Translations under genes and position numbers: made by a program
Shown: piece by piece, positions 20,579 to 33,068 of the stretch
Numbering within the stretch: position 1 is the first letter of the stretch
Layout: each line of letters starts with the position of its first letter
Notes under the pieces: model-generated
What the model was told of the DNA's origin: nothing
Seen by the model: the letters and a program-made list of their open reading frames with translations, nothing else
Databases searched by the model: none
Source: Vitis vinifera
Taxonomy: Eukaryota > Streptophyta > Magnoliopsida > Vitales > Vitaceae
Length of the DNA: 64,000 bases
Assembly (NCBI RefSeq): GCF_030704535.1
Contig: NC_081810.1
Location: 682,501 to 746,500 of the forward strand
Direction of reading: 5' to 3'

Positions 20579-23500
20579 CAAAGTTTTTAAAGGCGAAAGA
20601 GTAAGACGAGACGTTTTTGTGTTCGTGAGGCGAGACGTTAAGGTGTAAGCTTTTTGAGCCTCACATTATATAATTAATTAATATTTTAAAATATATAAAA
20701 TAAAATAGCATAAATAAAAACATGAAAACAGTTCATTAGAATCATAAATAAAAAAAAGCATACTAGTTCCTTACTTTCACAAAAAACCATAACAAAGTCA
20801 TAAAATAGATTCTAGATTCAACTATATTAATAGTTTCAAACTTTAACAAAAAGTCATAACTAAGTCATGAAATAGAAAATAGAGTCAACCATAATAATAG
20901 TTCTAAACTTTTACAAAAAATCCATAACTAAGTCATGAAATAACAACTAGAGTAAATTGTTTCAACTTAAATCTTCCTCTCCAAGGTCATCATCATCCTC
21001 ATCCAATGTATCAATAGTAGGAAAATGTCTACTATCATGTATTCTCATTTCATATAAATCTTAATCTTCATCAATTGGTGTCAAATTCAATTCCTTCTCT
21101 TTGCCTTTGCCTCCACTTGTACCTAGCATAAAGTATTAATTAGGTGTAAATATTATAAGTTTTTTTATTAAATTTAATAAAATTTATGACTTTAATTTTT
21201 GAGTACTTACTTGGTACTTCATTATGTTTCCTTTTGTAGGAATGTGAAGAAACCATGTGATCCGATGATGCTTGAGTCTCTTGAGAGTTGGATGACACAA
21301 CTCTAATATCATAAACACTAAATAACCCATTATCTTGAAGCCAACAAAGATTAGGGAGAGGAGGGGATTTTCTTTCTCCGCAATCCATTCATCAACTGAA
21401 TCAATTTCCTTTACCAAAATCGGATCAACATTTTGTTTCCTTTGTAGACTTTGCTCTCTCAATCTAGTGTTGTACCTTACATACACTAGAGCATTCAACC
21501 TTTGATGTTCAAGTCCATTTTTTTATTTTATTTTATGGATCTACAAATAATAAAAGAAACAAATTTATGTGTTAAAATGAAATAAAGTTCTCTAACGTTG
21601 AAATAGAAATATACGTATAAAAATTTACAAAAATAGAAGTATTACCGATTCAAATGTGCTCCAATTTCTTTCACATCCCGAAGCATTACAAGTAAGGCTA
21701 AGGACTCGAATAGCAAACTTTTGCAACTCCGGTGTTGAACCCCCAAAACGCATCTACCAACTTGTAGGACTTCTTAATGTTCGAGAATCAATTGCAATAC
21801 GACTCTCAAATTCACCCATTGCTTGGTCATATGAGTCCAACTAAATGTCAGCTTTTAAACGTTCTTGATAATCCAACATCCTATCCATGCATTCAAATAA
21901 TCCCTTCCTCACTTCATCAACATTAGAGAACTTATCTCCATACCGCAATTGATGATTAAGATAATAACCTGCTGCATGTAAAGATCGATGAAGTTGTGAA
22001 GTCTATCTTGCATCAATTTTTCTCCAAATTGGGCCATATTTTCTCTCCACGCCCCGATAATTAAATGCAATCTTCTCCTTAGCCGAATCCATCAACTCAT
22101 AAATATAACCCATGGTTGGTCTTTCCTCTTAATCAACTTCTCTCAAGACACTAACTAAAGGAACAGTGGTCTTTATGCAAAAAGCAACATGAGGCCAAAA
22201 ATTTGGATCGAACAACACTATACTTTCGAGTTTTCACACCTTCTACCTTTTTAGCCCATGTGCTTGAACACCATTTTTCTGAGGAGAACATTGCTATAAG
22301 AGCTTGCTTTTACTTATAAAGACTTTAAAGAGTAAGAAATGCAGTAGCAAACCATGTAATTGCTGGATGAAGAAGTTTATGATTTTTTGTAAATGTTCTC
22401 ATCAAGCTAAGAACCCAAGTATGCCCATATATAAACTTTACTACTTGCCTAACTCGAGAAAGTGTAGTAGCATGAACATTTAGCTTTTTAATATCTTCCA
22501 ACATCAAATCAATGCAATAAGCAGTATAAGGATTCCACCACAATCTTCTCCTTTTTTTCATAAGCCTCATTCCATCATTCACATAATTAGAGGCATTATC
22601 ATTGATGACTTGCACAATATTCTCCTTTCCAATTTCTTCAACCACCTCATCAAGATATTTGAACATCAATTCCCCATTTTTTTATTGTATCAGAAGTATC
22701 AATTGATTTCATAAACCAAGTGTCAACATGACTATTCACCAAAAAATTGATAAGACACCTACTTTTTTCATCTGTCCAACCATTTAACATAATCGAACAT
22801 CCATATTGTTTCCAAGTTTTTTTGTGATATTCCATAATGATACTTAGGTCATTCACCTCTTCTTTAAGAATTCATGTCCTCAATTCATGCATAGATGGAG
22901 GCTTAAACCTGAGCCCAAAATTTGCAACAACATCTATCAGGAAACCAATAAGGATCATTCACAGTGTTGAATGGGAGATCTTTTGAATACATAAATCTAC
23001 CAATTTTTCTACATACTTCTTTCTTTTCTTCTTGCTTCCACTTTGAATTCAAAGTACTTTGTCTAGGTTGTGAAGTGGTAAATTTATTCATGGGTCCCTT
23101 AGGAATAGGTTCCCCACTCCCACTCTCACTCTCACTCCGTAATGTCCCTATTGTTTTAGACAAGACACTCTCATGCATTGAAGTTGGATCCATACCAACT
23201 TCTTGGAGCAATTCATTTCTTTTCGTTTTTTGATTCTTAAAATTGGCCAATGCCTCTTTGCATTCCAATCTAACATCTTCACTTACTTTGTTGCATGGTT
23301 TCATACCATGATGAGTTTCGGCTAAGTGATGTTTTAGTCTATTCACCCCTCCCGTGCATATTTGATTGCAAAATTTATATCTTAAATATTGTTCCTTAGA
23401 AACTTCAATAACATACTTCCACACAAATTTTTTTCTTGAATTTCTTGAATCGGAGGAACTCATTCTTAAAAAAAAACCACCACTAATAATATTCAAATTT

Positions 23501-24558
23501 TCATATAACAATATAATTGACTAAAAAATAATAACAAAGCATAATTGAAATGAATTTAAAAATGAAATACAAAATTTAATTGGTTTAAATTTAAAAAAAC
23601 CAATATTTTTTTTAGAGGAATTTAAAAATTATACACATAAATTTTAATTGAAATTTAATAATGAAATAAAGAAAATTTAGGTGAAAATTAAAATTAAACC
23701 AGAAATAAAAAAATAAAAATTCAAAAATAATTCTCTTTTATATAATTTTAATTATATTTGTTTGTTCATACTTTATTTTATGATAAACATTAAAAATAAT
23801 TAGCAAACATATTAAAAATAACTAAAAAACTTCAAAAAAAAAAATCGTATCAACAAAAGCTTCTTATCTTCCCTAGCCAAACTATGAATTAAAATTAAAA
23901 TATTTAAAAAATAAAAATGGATAATAAATATATATACATATATATAGGATGAAGACGCACAATTGATTTGATTAAAAAAAATCATTGAAAAGCTGATTGA
24001 GAGAGAGAAGCCTGTGTCGACTGTCGAGAGAGACGAAAAGGAAGAAACCATGGAAGAGGGAGAAATCCATGGGAGAGATGAAGCCGAGAAAGGGAAAGAG
24101 ATGAAAAAATGATGAGAGGGGAAAGCATGGGAGACGAAGAAAGAGAGATCGTGAGTTCGCGACATACCTGGAGATGAACGAGAGAGATCGCCGCCGGAAA
24201 AGATGCACTGCGATTGGTCGCCGCTTGAGGTTGAGCACTCCACCGCCGCTTGAGGTAGGGTTTCGTTGAGTTTTTCTCCCAATTTGTGTTTGCCAAAGTT
24301 TTCAATCAGGACTCGCGTTTTAGGGATTACTTAGGGTTTTTTTTTTTAATTTCTGTTCATGGTCACATCAACTCCCACAAAGCGTACGTCTTCTTTTTGG
24401 AGCGTAAAAGGTAAAAGGCGCGATCAAAGCACGCCCCAGTCGCGCCTCACTGGAAAAAGCATACACCTTTCAGGCGTTGCGTTTTATTTCTTATGCCTCA
24501 AGGCGTTTTCGCCCCGCCTCGCCCTTAGGCGCGCCCGAGAAGCATCTTTTAAACTTAG
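20579..24558 (-). mobile_element. hAT-superfamily DNA transposon, decayed autonomous copy
   Basis: The element is 3980 bp long. It starts CAAAGTTTTTAAAGGCG and its other end reads, in reverse complement, CTAAGTTTAAAAGATGC, giving imperfect terminal inverted repeats. Flanking 8-bp duplications are CTCTAAAC (20571-20578) and CTCTAAAT (24559-24566), one mismatch, the size hAT transposases make. Both ends have GC-rich subterminal sequence with repeated 'gaggcg' and 'ggcg' motifs, typical transposase-binding regions. The minus strand encodes a broken BED/DUF659/hAT-dimerisation transposase. Confidence 0.85.
20955..23463 (-). pseudogene. hAT transposase pseudogene (BED, DUF659, hAT dimerisation)
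   Basis: Reading right to left, the protein starts MSSSDSRNSRKKF at 23463, followed by a BED-type zinc finger (FCNQICTGGVNRLKHH..). The usual first cysteine of that finger is Tyr (YKFC). Next come a linker, the DUF659 region (SIIMLNGWTDEKSRCLINFL, about 22660-22850), the core around NIVQVINDNASNYVN (about 22600), and a dimerisation region (CNASGCERNWSTFES). A normal GT-AG intron lies at 21541-21645. The frame is lost between 22860 and 22900, around 22660 and near 21370, and in-frame stops occur (just after the intron, and in the acidic C-terminus near 21060). It cannot make a full transposase. This is a transposon protein, not a host regulator. Confidence 0.85.
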
Positions 24559-25086
24559 CTCTAAATAGACTTGTTCAAGAAGAGACATAGCACGTGTAGT
24601 GTTGCAGTATATGCAAACCTGTTGAACATGTTTCTGCTGTGAAAGTAAGAGGGCACTGATCACACAAAACGACCAACTAAATGCAAAATATAAGATTGAA
24701 TTCAATGTAATGAACCTTGGCAAGCCTTGAAGCAACAGAAGATGTAGATTAGGTAGACCTACATTATAGAGTAATATTACATTAATTATTCTTCTTGAAT
24801 ATTGTTTTCCTTTTTCCTCAAGGATCATCAATCAGAAACTCTCAAAACACTTTGAAATGGATTCGTAGTATCCTCTCTTTCAGTGAAACCGTAAAAAATG
24901 CTCAAATTCGAGTGAAATATATTAATCTCCTTCACTCAATGTAAATGAGAATTTAAAGAAAATGGCTTTACTTTTGAGGGTGTGTGAGGTTGCCAAAACG
25001 AGCTACAACTACGACACAAGCCACGATACTATTATTATGACAGCAAAGCTGAACTCCAATGTAGAGATCTCCGCTCCTGCAGCAAA

Positions 25087-28000
25087 TCATAATCCAAAGG
25101 ACTTCTCCACCTTCTGGATTTGGTTGAGGAATATCCATGTCATCTGCAAAATGCACACACATCTAATGATCAGAAACCAAGTCAATTGAACAAGAAACAA
25201 TATCTGAAAAACTTCAAAACCAGGGATGGGGTAGGTAGAGTCTAGGTGTAGTCGTGCTGTGATTCATGTGATTCAATGGACCCAGAAAAAAAATGGTGCA
25301 TGACAGAAGACTACAGAGAGAGACTGACTAGGAGGTGCCTTCAACCCCTTGGAAGGGATGGGGAGAGTGTAGGGGTAATCTTGCGGTAATTCATGTAATT
25401 CAATGAATCGAATAAAGAATACTAAGTAGATGAAAAAGGGTAAGGAAAGAGAGAGTACCATGACATGGGGGGCAATTCTAACACAATAGACAGGAAATCC
25501 TGTGTAGAATTTGAAGGGACCTCCTGCTTTCAGGGTTTTCATGGCACAGTCCATAGAGCCTGTGTAAGGATACTTCCCTAAAGCATCAGGTTGCATTTTC
25601 TGGATCTGGGTTTTGACATAATCAAAAGGTAAACTGCAAGCAGCAGCAAAGAATCCAGAAACAGTACTTGCTCCTGAAAATAAACAAAGAAAGCAATTCA
25701 CTATACCACAGAAGTAATACAATAAAAGCCAGTATATTATATAAAATAAAATATCCAGCAACATTCTGCAAGTATGTCAACACTTATCATGCACCCGAGT
25801 GTATTTCCACTTAATATAGTGAGAAAATTAGGCAATTACACTTCCTTAGGAACACTGGGACACAAGGAATCCAACATGCTCAATCTCAGATATTTATCCC
25901 AAGAGGTTACAGGATGTACATTGGAAAGTAATAAAATATCCAGCAACATTCTGCAAGTACGTCAACACTTATCATGCACCCAAGTGTATTTCCACTTAAT
26001 ATAGCGAGAAAATTAGGCATTTACACTTCCTTAGGAACACTGGGACACAAGGAATCCAACAAGCTCAATCTCAGATATTTATCCCAAGAGGTTACAGGAT
26101 GTGTATTGGAAAGCAAATGTTTTTTGAATTAAATGATTCATGTGCTTGAGTTTGCTCCAAGTACTAAAAGGTTGTCCACTCTCCATGCAGTTGGCAGATG
26201 CGAGTGGTACTAATGAGTTTGGTTAAAAAGGAGAACAAGAATTCCAACAGTACTGCCCAGAAAGCAAAATTTCACTACAAGAGATTAAGTTTGAAAGCAT
26301 TTATTTTAATTCAGATGAGTTTCATATTCTGGATGTTAAACTACTGTTGAATCCAAAGATGATTTAAATAAATCATGCAATGTTAACTAACAGAGTGAAC
26401 TTTGGATTGGATTATATCACAATATATTATCTAGGCATACTCGGCAGAAGTGACTGTTTCAGAGAATAAATAAATGAATAAAACTGCTAAGCATTCAACC
26501 ACTCTATCCATATCCATATGTCTTGTCATGTAGGAGTTGGTATCCAAAGAGGATCTCCTGTAACATTTGATTTTTCCCCTATAGCATTCAAGTGTATGCA
26601 AAATCAGCCTTAGTCCAAAATTAACATCACACAATAGCAACAAAATCTTACCTATTATAGTAGTAGCCTCGCCAAAGCCAAGATTATCCTTGAAAAACTC
26701 GACACTTTGATCATAAGAGGCAAGCATTCCCATGTTCAGTGCCATTGCTCTCACTACAGTAGGCCCTGCACCTTTCCAGAGAGCCAGAACCCCTTCATCT
26801 GCAACAATGCGATAAAGAGCATGGAATGCATTTGTGTAATGTCGGCGTTGAGCAGCAGGTAAGGTGGCATCAGCCTGCATACGAATGAGTGCCAAATCTG
26901 CTGGACTACCAACACAAGCTCCAATCGCTCCAGCAGTTAGCCCACAAAGAGCTTTCTGATACAGAGGTAGGGGCTTCCCATCATTGGCTTCAATGGCTTT
27001 GGCCGTCAAAATTCTGAAGAAAAGAAAGGGAAGAAAAGGATCCCAAATAAATAAAAAGGTTGTACAAGTTTCTAGAATCACACAACTATCATTGGAAGCA
27101 ATGCCTTTGACTGTTAAAAGTCTAAAGAAAAGAAAGGGAAGAAAGGGATCCCTAATAGATAAAAAGGTTGCACAAGTTTCTAAAATCACAAAAATAATTT
27201 CATATGCCTTTTCAGTCAAAATGAACATCAATTTAAGCATTAAATAAATCATAACATTTGCATTTATCTAGCATTTGAAGTGACTCCATTTGTATTGTTT
27301 ACAGCTTTCTTAAGTCCATTTGTGCCATTTTGGAACTTAAAAGAGGATTTGTATCTAGGATTTCCTTAGCTGATATGGTTTATACTGGTGTGGGCTTGAA
27401 ATAAAATCATTTGAACAGAATCTCCATCCTAAAGAATGCTTTAGTGCCTTCAAACGATTTTATCTCAATGGAATATCCTTTCAAACCACTAATAAAATAA
27501 ACAGAAATAATAATAAAAGCCCCAATGCAGTGCCTACATGTTCCTAACTTCTCATCACCGTGTAACTTACTTTCACATGTTCCCAACCACAAGACAAACA
27601 TTATAATCTAACAAGTTCCTGCAAATAGTTCCAAAGCCAATTCCTTTCTTGTGTCCATATTCTCAATGTTTTCCAACCCAAGCCTCCTAAGAAGAGAAGT
27701 TCACTAGATATGGTCAAAATGATATGTCCATGAATAAACAAAGGAAAGTGGCATAATATAAAGTCTTGGGAAAGAAAATGTTTTGGTATAAAGTTTACTT
27801 CTGACCTTTCCAAGGAATGCAATGACATTAGTTTTTTTTTTAGGTAAATAAGAAAATATATTAAATGTGCTTGGAAACGGCACACCAAGTACACACAAAG
27901 CAATAACATTAGCTTTTAACAACCCTCCCATACACACATGCATTATTTTAAAGAATAAAGAACAAAAACTTTAAGGATGGTTAGATGCTGCACAACAATA

Positions 28001-29670
28001 ATTAAGTTTGAAGAACACTCACCTGAATGAACCAAGTCGTGCAGTGGTATATGTAGCTTGTCTGAGTAAACCAGCTGACAACCCCTGCACAAAATTATAA
28101 AGTTCAGGCAGAGTGATGTGTATACAAATGCACAATTAGATACATAGCATCACATTAACTCATGGGAGATTGAAGACAATTCCAATATCATGATTAGTGA
28201 TATAATTTTTTGGAACAAAAATTTGTATATGATGCATTTCCTTTTTAAGTTTATCATTATAACTTGAAATTAGACTCCTATAACAGAAAGAGGCAAGTTT
28301 CTCTCTCTCATATATAATTATCAAAAACAACAATTTGTTGATTCAACAACCAAAAAGTACAATGAGGAGCAGTCCTTCAACAATTTGTGGGTTCAACAAC
28401 CAATAAGTACAAGGAGGAGCAGTCCTTCAAGTAGTTTTCCAAATCAACAATCCAACTACAAGGAGGAGTAATCCTTGACATACATTTATGGTTGTTTACT
28501 GATTATCCAAAATAACAATTTGTTGATTCAACAACCAAAAAGTACGAGGAGCAGTCCTTTACAAACTTTTATGGCTGACTTTATCATTTCTATGGGTGTA
28601 CAAGATAAGCAAGCACCCTGCATTAAACTGAATCAGGAACAAGTCCCCACCTCATCTCAAATAAACCAGAATAGAAGATTTTATAGATCAAATTCAACAA
28701 CTCCATCGCATATAACTCATTTACCACTAAATCACAAAACTCAAAATTTGTAGAAACAAAACAAACCTTGTAAAATGCACCCATGCCCTCATTCTTAAGC
28801 ATGGTCTTCGTCACCTCGCCTGCTGATCCCTGACCCAACTGGATCCTCACCTGTACTCCAAAACATTAAAAAATAACAAATCAGATCTGTATAATCATAA
28901 GAGCATTCAACCAACTAGACGACTGAACCGAGTATAAACCCAAAATTTGAGGAAGAACTATCTACTCAAATATATGGCTACCAATAAAACAAGGATCACA
29001 ACCAGATCTCAGTTACTTTATCAAACAACCAAAATCACCTCTAAGCTCAAACGAGCAAGATTTGATTGCCTAATTATGAACAAAAAGAACATGGGTCATT
29101 TGAGAAAATGCAAATAAGGAAAGACATCACATGTCTACAACACATTCATCAGATCAAAAAACAAAAACCCATTGAAGAAAAACCACATTTCTTCATTCAA
29201 AAACCCATTAATGAAAGAAGAAAGATGGGTCGTTTCAGAAAAATGTAAGAGAAAAAAAAAAAACAAAACCCATTATAATCTCCAACACACCCATCAGATC
29301 ACAAAGAGAAAACCAGAAGCCTTTATACCACTTACTGAAAAAGATCAGGGTCTATTCCAAAAAAACCGCAACAAACAACAAAACGAACTAATTTGCAACA
29401 CACCCATCAGATCAAAAACCCAAAACCCACCAAAACCCTACCATTTCAGCTCAAAACCCACTAGATTCAACCGCCTACTTCCCAAAAAAACCATGGATTT
29501 CCCACAAAACGCCGATAAGAAAAAAGAAACAGTCGATCTGGAGTAGAAACCTTGATCATATCAATGGGCTGGATGACACAAGTAGCGAGCATCCCAGCAG
29601 TTCCGCCATTGACGAAGGGCTTGATAGTGGGCCAGACGCCAGAGGCTTTGGGCTTCTTCTCATCTCCCAT
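25087..29670 (-). CDS. DTC: Mitochondrial dicarboxylate/tricarboxylate carrier, 299 aa
   Basis: This inner-membrane carrier of the SLC25 family exchanges 2-oxoglutarate, malate and citrate-type acids between matrix and cytosol. Exons, in order of transcription: 29551-29670, 28767-28850, 28023-28084, 26652-27013, 25459-25673, 25087-25143. They total 900 nt in frame with GT-AG borders. Three carrier repeats are visible, each with the PxD/ExxK/R-type signature: PIDMIKVRIQ (residues 35-44), PADLALIRMQ (126-135) and PFDYVKTQIQ (225-234). The protein begins MGDEKKPKASGVW and ends KVEKSFGL, without a cleavable presequence, as usual for this family. The length equals that of plant DTC proteins. Introns carry a 185-bp tandem duplication, a 50-bp minisatellite and a 68-bp LINE stub. 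In Arabidopsis (from memory) DTC is At5g19760, next to alpha-tubulin genes, as here. Confidence 0.95.
25747..26116. repeat. 185-bp tandem duplication in DTC intron 4
   Basis: Two head-to-tail copies (25747-25931 and 25932-about 26116) are nearly identical, differing at about a dozen positions. 'taaaatatccagcaacattc' begins each and 'ccaagaggttacaggatgt' lies near each end. The high identity points to a recent duplication. No coding content. Confidence 0.92.
27832..27899 (-). mobile_element. 68-bp LINE 3' stub in DTC intron 3
   Basis: On the minus strand this is only the last bases of the local LINE family ('tgtgtacttggtgtgccg', 'ttaatatattttcttatttacc') and a poly(A) tail. It is flanked by 13-bp duplications GCAAT(G/A)ACATTAG at 27819-27831 and 27900-27912, one mismatch. 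It is thus an extreme 5' truncation from target-primed reverse transcription. It lies in the same orientation as DTC. Confidence 0.75.
28331..28560. repeat. ~50-bp minisatellite in DTC intron 2
   Basis: Copies of 'caatttgttgattcaacaac', an A-rich 'caaaaagtac' and 'aggagcagtcctt' start at 28331 and 28381, with a diverged copy near 28440 and another at 28516. The first two copies are exactly 50 bp apart and almost identical; the others are separated by extra sequence. Confidence 0.75.
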
Positions 29671-32306
29671 TTTCCTGAGATTCAAAGCGATTGAGAACAG
29701 AGGAAGAGAGAAGGAGGGCGCAGACAACGAGGGAGAAAAAGGGTTTGGGAAGGGAAAACCAAAGTTATACAACTAAAATAGAAGAGACAACAAAAAATAT
29801 ATAAATTCAAAATATTTATATTTTTTATTTGTTATTTCTAAAAAAAATATATCTATGGAAGGAAAATTTGGTTCTGTGACCTTCGATTTGAAGAAATTTA
29901 CCACACGAACCCTCCTCTTCAACGACACTATTGCCCTCGCAATTTTATTTATTTATTTATTTTTGTGGATGATTTTTTTTTCTTTTATTTGTGCATTTAT
30001 AAAATATTTGAAGTTGTTGTGGGTTAGATTTATTTGGAGGATAGTAGGGGGAATTTGTTAGTGGTTGTAACAATATCTACTTTTTAAAGATGAATTGTTA
30101 GTTTATTCATATTTTTCCTAATTTAATTGTATTTATTTTAAAATATATATATATAAATGGATATATAATGGTGTAAGATTCATGTATTTTTTTATAAAAA
30201 TTTAAAATATTTGGGGTTCTAGAATAAAAAAAGAAAATAAAATATGATATTCTTTTTTTTTATAAAATTTAAGGAAAATAAATTAAATTATTAAAGATGC
30301 ACAATTTTCTACATTTTCCATGTTTTTATTTAAAATAATAAAAAAAATTCCTTATCATTTTCATTATTTATATATATATATATAAAGGACAAAATGGTAA
30401 ATTTGCAGTTTACAGGGTTGTTGATTCTCCTTTATCTTAAAAGCAACGTCAAGTTGTACCTTATTGACTTTCAGCTGAGAAGGACTACCCTCCCCACCTT
30501 CAACAACTTGTTTGTAGTTTCACCAAAAGAGTGAGGGCATAATTGTACTTTAATGCGAGTTATTAACAGCATTTTTCTTTTTCTTTTTTTTTAATAATAA
30601 ATTCCAAAATACCCAATAAGTACCCCTGGTAAATAAAATTGAAAATAATGAGACTTTTTTTTTATATGATATTTGTCCTGGAGGATGGCATCGAGGTAAA
30701 TAAGATGACGTACAGGACTATTTTCGGTAATCCACTTTCTGGAATGGCTGTACGTTGGCTCGCCTCACCAGGGCCACACAGTCCTAAAGTAGACTAAAAT
30801 ACTAAAAGGCCCCTCAATTTTTTATGAAATTACAGTGGCCACTGTTCTGTAATTCTCGCTTGGTTGCCTTACAAATAACGATAATCAAAGATAAAATAAT
30901 GGGCCGGGCCTCAATGGGCTGGGCTTCAGGGTGGTCCGCCCTATTGCTCGTGGCTCACATGGTGACGTGTAGTTCTATGATTGGAGAATCCAATGTACTT
31001 AGGTCAACTAATTTTAAAAACAATAAAATATTGAAAACTTTTCTAAAATTTTTTTTATTGTAAAATATAGATCAAGTGGGTACGTAAGGTGTGCCACTGG
31101 TAGTCACGTGACTCACATGGTATTCAAATTGTGACCTATTAATCAACAAACCTTGTTAAAATCAAAAGTTGAAGGTGGTCGTATGATTATTAAATTGTTT
31201 TTCTTTAACTTTGTGAAAAATGAAAAAGAAAAACATGTGATATATTATGTACATGTGATTTATAAAACCGATTTGATAGTACTTCAAAAAAACACTTTAT
31301 AATGTACAAAAAAAAATTCAAAGGTTTGTCAAATTTAGAAAATAGTTTTAAAAAGCTAAAAAATCATTTTTATTACTTCTTAAAAAAGCATATGAGAGGT
31401 AATTCTTCTAAAAATATTTTTAGAGAAGATATTTTAATTAAAAATATTTCAAACATATTTTTAGTGTCTTTTTGACAATATCTTTAGAAAATAGTGTTTT
31501 TGAAAGAAAATTAAGTATTTGATAAAAAAATTAAAATATTTTAAATTTTTTTAAAATAACTTATAATACTTTCTAAAAAAGCATTTGATATATCATTTTT
31601 TTTAATTATTTTTTGAAAAAAATACTTCAAATAAAAATGCTAGTGAGCGCGCATCGACTTTGAGATACAAAATTTTCTTACTTGGTACTCCCTCTTTAGA
31701 AGAAGTTGGTGAAGCCCAATCCATGGGATCACTTCCAACGTCCAACCCTCCTTTTGGGTCAATTTTAATTTAGCCTCCTAAGTGAATGGGCTTGTGCAAA
31801 TGATAGCCCATTGGACTAAAGAAATGCAAAAGTATGGTGAAGAGTTTGGCCCTTTAATCCTTTATTGTCCAATACAGGGATCCATTTTCTCAAATGATGG
31901 GCTCTCCCTCCATTTCTTACTTTTTCTCTCTTGGGCCTCTTAATATTTTAGGATTGGGACAGTTGCTTATCAAATGGGTTGTGCCTAGGATAGAATACTT
32001 GACTTGCTTTTTCTTTGTTGATTATTGTGCTTTGTTCACAATTATGATTTGATTTATTTAATTGATATGGATGTTATTGGTATGATTTTAAATTTTTAAA
32101 AATAGTATATATGTACTCATATTGATGATATCGTATTTTCAAAAAATATTATTTGACAAAATGGGCTAAATAAAAACTTAAAAGAATTAAGAGGATTAAT
32201 AGTCAAGGGTATCATATTCAATGTCAATGAAATGAAATGTACATGATTATACTTTATAGATGATGAATTCCAACATTAAGTTAGATATTGACCCAATCTC
32301 ATAATA
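29671..32306. other. DTC upstream region and AT-rich spacer
   Basis: The first 90 bp upstream of the DTC start are C/T-rich on the transcribed strand, like a plant 5' UTR. Beyond that I see AT-rich sequence without a supported gene. A less AT-rich part near 30420-30560 and 30680-30990 (with 'gatgacgtac', a bZIP-type TGACG core near 30704) has no coding signal. The plus-strand frames there lack any recognisable domain. Confidence 0.5.
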
Positions 32307-32314
32307 GTCTTAGG

Positions 32315-33060
32315 CAATGTTTTTAAAATCAAATCGGTCACTGAATTGAAAAAATTACTAGTTTTTGGTTCAGTAGTCGAACTGATGGTCGAACAATCAT
32401 TAAATCGATGACATCATAAATATATAAAATATAGATTATTAAAATTAAAAATATATATATAAATTAAAAATCAATAATATTTATTTTTTATCTTTGATAT
32501 TATCAAATATTAGTATAAATATATTAATATTTTAAATTTTATTAAATGAAATGTGTATAATATTTAAATGTGAATATATTCAAAATGAAAGAAAATTTAA
32601 TTATATATTTTAACTAATATTATAATTTTAGAAAATATTATATTATTTTTATTTAATATTATAAATCTTTTTAGAATCATATACATTCTTTTATTTGCCA
32701 CATCAAGCAACAAAGGGCAAGCCATGTGGTAGGCCATGTCCTTTGCTCAGCTCGGGTCAGAGTTCAAATCCTATCCTCAAGGTGCAGTCCAATAAGAGGG
32801 TGGTTTGGATTGGGCTTTTGCCTAAAACAATGAATGGAGGCTGGGCTTTTATCTGGGCCATGAATAAAAGGTGGAGAAATTGACTTGTTCAATTTATGTA
32901 GAATCGCTCTATTCAAACGATTTATTAGTCAATTTGTCGATTCAAGCGGTTTAGAGCCGGTCCAACTATCAAGCGGTTTGAAAGTGAAGATCCGAAAAGG
33001 CCACTGATGGATGGTTGGTCTAGTTGAACTGATCAATCCGATCTAGTTTTCAAAACATTG
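32315..33060. mobile_element. Non-autonomous hAT-like element, 746 bp
   Basis: Terminal inverted repeats: the left end reads CAATGTTTTTAAAATC..ATCGG and the right end, reverse-complemented, reads CAATGTTTTGAAAACT..ATCGG. Flanking 8-bp duplications are GTCTTAGG (32307-32314) and GTCTTATG (33061-33068), one mismatch. There is no transposase. Inside, subterminal blocks repeat motifs such as 'cgattcaagcggttt' and 'caagcggttt'. Near 32700-32890 lies a GC-richer stretch with 'gagttcaaatcc', a B-box look-alike, perhaps captured or an older SINE piece. Confidence 0.75.
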
Positions 33061-33068
33061 GTCTTATG

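Noticed and set aside
22903..23511. A BED zinc-finger transcription factor gene
   Set aside because: The frame lies inside a hAT element with terminal repeats and 8-bp duplications, and is followed by DUF659 and dimerisation pieces in broken frames. It is a transposase relic.
23812..24305. Three overlapping minus-strand ORFs near the right end of the hAT element
   Set aside because: They lie in the untranslated subterminal region of the transposon, are Ser/Phe/Leu-rich and show no domain.
32690..32890. A tRNA gene suggested by a B-box-like GAGTTCAAATCC
   Set aside because: I could not find a matching A box or cloverleaf arms around it, and it lies inside a hAT-like element.
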